Positions 5,129 to 5,149 of a DNA stretch of 5,149 bases are shown piece by piece (the stretch's first letter is position 1; the number at the start of each line of letters is the position of its first letter). This DNA is from Alistipes sp. (GTDB taxonomy: Bacteria > Bacteroidota > Bacteroidia > Bacteroidales > Rikenellaceae): NCBI GenBank assembly GCA_017391185.1, contig JAFOZN010000257.1, positions 1 to 5,149 on the forward strand, given 5' to 3'. Under the pieces are notes generated by a model that was not told the origin of the DNA, made no database searches, and saw nothing but the letters and a program-made list of their open reading frames with translations. The translations under genes were made by a program, and so were the position numbers.

Positions 5129-5149
5129 CCATAGGAAAAGCGCGCAAAC

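Overview
The window looks like a housekeeping stretch of a Bacteroidota chromosome, most likely order Bacteroidales. Three things point there. The proteins have Bacteroidales-type signatures, such as MurA with PGGDKIGRRRLDTH and a PurF homologue starting MSGFFG. Start codons are preceded by A/T-rich sequence instead of Shine-Dalgarno motifs. Several intergenic spacers carry the Bacteroides-type -7 promoter box TAnnTTTG. All five complete genes and the one partial gene are on the plus strand. I see no mobile element, CRISPR array, tRNA or rRNA.

Layout: (1) 1-230, the 3' end of a fumarylacetoacetate hydrolase family gene; three bases later (234-824) comes maf, a nucleoside triphosphate pyrophosphatase of the YhdE type. 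(2) 825-1022, a spacer with a 14-bp stem REP-like hairpin, then eleven tandem 7-bp pyrimidine-rich units, then a well-formed promoter. (3) 1023-2333, murA, the first committed enzyme of peptidoglycan synthesis, with Asp in place of the fosfomycin-target Cys. (4) 2393-2968, tdk, a type II thymidine kinase. (5) 3020-3343, a small YbjQ/UPF0145 protein, preceded by a second, shorter 7-bp repeat. (6) 3344-3498, a spacer with a 21-bp imperfect tandem repeat and a -7 box. (7) 3499-4920, a PurF-type amidophosphoribosyltransferase homologue whose phosphoribosyltransferase half looks intact but whose glutaminase half has lost the catalytic residues. (8) 4945-4988, a very strong intrinsic terminator. (9) 5062-5128, four GTTAAC-like boxes on a 10-11 bp period just upstream of another -7 box, evidently the control region of a gene starting beyond the window.

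The genes share a loose theme of nucleotide and cell-wall metabolism (Maf cleaves non-canonical nucleotides or dTTP/UTP, Tdk salvages thymidine, PurF starts purine synthesis, MurA consumes UDP-GlcNAc). The separate promoters suggest several short transcription units and not one pathway operon. The points most worth following are the degenerate glutaminase site of the PurF homologue, the Cys-to-Asp change in MurA, the phased GTTAAC array and the two heptamer repeats. I do not see a convincing new multi-gene system.
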